NCBI RefSeq assembly: GCF_014884385.1
Contig: NZ_WKFH01000003.1
Span: 1,830,001 to 1,894,000 of the forward strand
DNA length: 64,000 nucleotides
Source of the DNA: Phycobacter azelaicus
Lineage (GTDB): Bacteria; Pseudomonadota; Alphaproteobacteria; Rhodobacterales; Rhodobacteraceae
Direction: 5' to 3'
Position 1 is the first letter of the stretch; the number at the start of each line of letters is the position of its first letter. The notes beneath the pieces are model-generated. The model had not been told where the DNA came from and searched no databases. It was given only the letters and a program-made list of their open reading frames with translations. The position numbers and the translations under genes are program-made. Positions 62,893 to 64,000 of the stretch are shown here, piece by piece.

Positions 62893-63662
62893 GCGCGTTT
62901 ACTGATAGCGATCTGACCTGCAACGACTTTCTGGGAGGGCGGGTGCGGCTTTTGCAGCCCTTAAGAGGTTACCGCGCTGGTGTGGATCCGGTTCTTCTTG
63001 CAGCCAGCGTAGAGGCAGATCACGGCGACAGCGTGCTCGAACTGGGCTGCGGCGCAGGGCAGGCGCTCTTGTGTCTTGGTGCGCGCATCAAGAACCTGTC
63101 CTTGACCGGAGTGGAAGTGCAGGGCGCCTACGCAGACCTGGCGCGTCGCAATGCCGCGCTAAACGCGCAGGAGCTTGAGATCTTCGAGGCGGATTTGTCA
63201 GCGCTCCCCGCTGACTTGCGACAGCGCCAGTTTGCCCATGTCATTGCCAACCCGCCCTATTATCGCGCAGGCGCCCATAGTCAGGCCGAGGATGCAGGGC
63301 GTCGAGTTGCGCTGGGAGAGGAGACGCCTTTGGAGGAATGGATCGCTATTGCCGCCAAACGGCTGGCCCCGCGCGGCTACCTCCACATGATCCAGCGGGC
63401 GGACCGGCTGGCGGACATGCTGAAGGCCTGTGACGGGCGGCTCGGCTCGATCGAAGTGCTGCCCCTTGCCCCGCGGCAGGAGCGGGCGGCAGAACTGGTG
63501 ATCCTGCGCGCGCGCAAGGGAGGCAAAGCAGCCTTCCGCCTTCATGCGCCGCTTGTCCTGCACGAAGGGGTGCGCCACGAGCGGGACGGGGAGAGTTACA
63601 CCTCCGAGATCTCTGCTGTCTTGCGGCACGGCGCGCCGCTCCCCTGGCCATCAGCGCGGTGA
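62889..63662 (+). CDS. SAM-dependent methyltransferase, TrmN6-like
   Basis: The 257-residue class I methyltransferase has VLELGCGAGQALLCLGARI (SAM motif I) near residue 52 and VIANPPYYRAG (NPPY catalytic motif of N6-adenine methyltransferases) near 118. RLLQPLRGYRAGVDPVLLAA before motif I is typical of the YfiC/TrmN6 group, which methylates A37 of tRNA1(Val). It overlaps DUF2007 by 4 bases. Confidence 0.88.
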   Translation: MSAFTDSDLTCNDFLGGRVRLLQPLRGYRAGVDPVLLAASVEADHGDSVLELGCGAGQALLCLGARIKNLSLTGVEVQGAYADLARRNAALNAQELEIFEADLSALPADLRQRQFAHVIANPPYYRAGAHSQAEDAGRRVALGEETPLEEWIAIAAKRLAPRGYLHMIQRADRLADMLKACDGRLGSIEVLPLAPRQERAAELVILRARKGGKAAFRLHAPLVLHEGVRHERDGESYTSEISAVLRHGAPLPWPSAR

Positions 63663-63939
63663 TTGAGCGAAAATGCGGCTCTGACACCTGTGATCCGGGA
63701 TTTCGCAGCCGCGCGAATGTGGGTATGTGACCCACGGCTTTCAAGCATATGCCGACCGTTTTGCGCCTGCGTTGCGCCTTTATTGCCGATGTTCGGTGCC
63801 GATTTTGGCGGTCTTTGGCTGATGCGACAATTTGATGACAAAACCGTGCGTCTGCAGCGTGACAGATTCGATTTCTTGTGCTCCACTCAAATTGTCTTGC
63901 ACCGTGCAGGACGTATCTTGCTCAAAAAGGAGGAACGGC

Positions 63940-64000
63940 ATGAGCCTAAGCTCGCATCTGACTGAACTGAAGAAGAAGCACGAGCACCTCAGCATGGAAG
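63940..64000 (+). CDS. YdcH-family (DUF465) protein, truncated by the window edge
   Basis: AAGGAGGA stands 5 bases before the ATG. The visible product, MSLSSHLTELKKKHEHLSME, is the N-terminus of the YdcH/DUF465 small helical hairpin family. The rest lies beyond the window. The 277 bases before it contain no convincing gene and must hold its promoter. Confidence 0.8.
   Translation, partial: MSLSSHLTELKKKHEHLSME

Noticed and set aside
63663..63965. A 100-codon plus-strand frame after the methyltransferase
   Set aside because: It overlaps the YdcH start, which has a strong ribosome site, and its product has no recognisable features.

Overview
The window looks like chromosomal DNA of a marine alphaproteobacterium of the Roseobacter group (Rhodobacterales; close to Ruegeria, Phaeobacter or Leisingera). 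The basis is the high-GC housekeeping gene content, the order 23S-5S-tRNA-fMet, an extended helix 9 in 23S rRNA, an aa3-type oxidase subunit IV microprotein, SoxR beside a VOC protein, and many conserved alphaproteobacterial hypothetical genes. The genus is inference from gene content; no database search was run. I saw no insertion sequence, prophage, integrase or CRISPR array.

Layout. 1-3886 is the distal part of an rRNA operon: a strongly structured 16S-23S spacer, 23S, 5S and tRNA-fMet. 4213-10911 (minus) is a tight five-gene catabolic operon: pipecolate oxidase-like, aldehyde dehydrogenase of the ALDH7/AmaB type, aminotransferase, HglS-like 2-oxoadipate dioxygenase/decarboxylase and D-2-hydroxyglutarate dehydrogenase-like. 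Together they form a plausible route from pipecolate/lysine to 2-oxoglutarate. A LysR regulator is divergent from it. 12134-16059 pairs an orphan periplasmic binding protein with a large chemoreceptor. 16306-19605 holds an OmpA/BON envelope protein with a coiled-coil partner, and ubiA. 19618-23238 holds rsmE, a decayed acetyltransferase, two small membrane proteins and glutamate-cysteine ligase. 23345-26866 has a phosphatase, a desaturase, membrane proteins, a GbsR-type regulator with two matching operator candidates, and a YHS protein.

27250-32365 contains a diguanylate cyclase and a pyrimidine/phospholipid operon: pyrB, three unknown proteins (two PH-like), a dihydroorotase homologue that has lost key catalytic residues, and plsY. 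32523-41457 holds a uracil-DNA glycosylase, a phosphoesterase, a LysE exporter, moaB, an RND efflux pair, a Nudix hydrolase and a DsbD-N-like protein. 41631-48327 is mixed housekeeping: yqgE, a DsrE-like protein, Sua5, a DmdC-like acyl-CoA dehydrogenase with an MBL hydrolase, oxidase subunit IV and a lipoprotein. 48346-53950 holds azlCD and a molybdenum cofactor/formate dehydrogenase accessory operon (fdhD, mobA, mobB, an unknown, moeA). 54163-64000 holds greA, a VOC/soxR divergent pair with a good SoxR box, ETF-ubiquinone oxidoreductase, a TPR protein, ispE, polyprenyl diphosphate synthase, a DUF2007 protein, a tRNA methyltransferase-like protein and the start of a YdcH-type protein.

The observations I rate highest are the non-catalytic-looking dihydroorotase in the pyrB operon, the complete-looking pipecolate-to-2-oxoglutarate operon, the binding-protein/chemoreceptor pair, the covarying hairpins in the rRNA spacer, and the SoxR box that predicts activation of the VOC gene.
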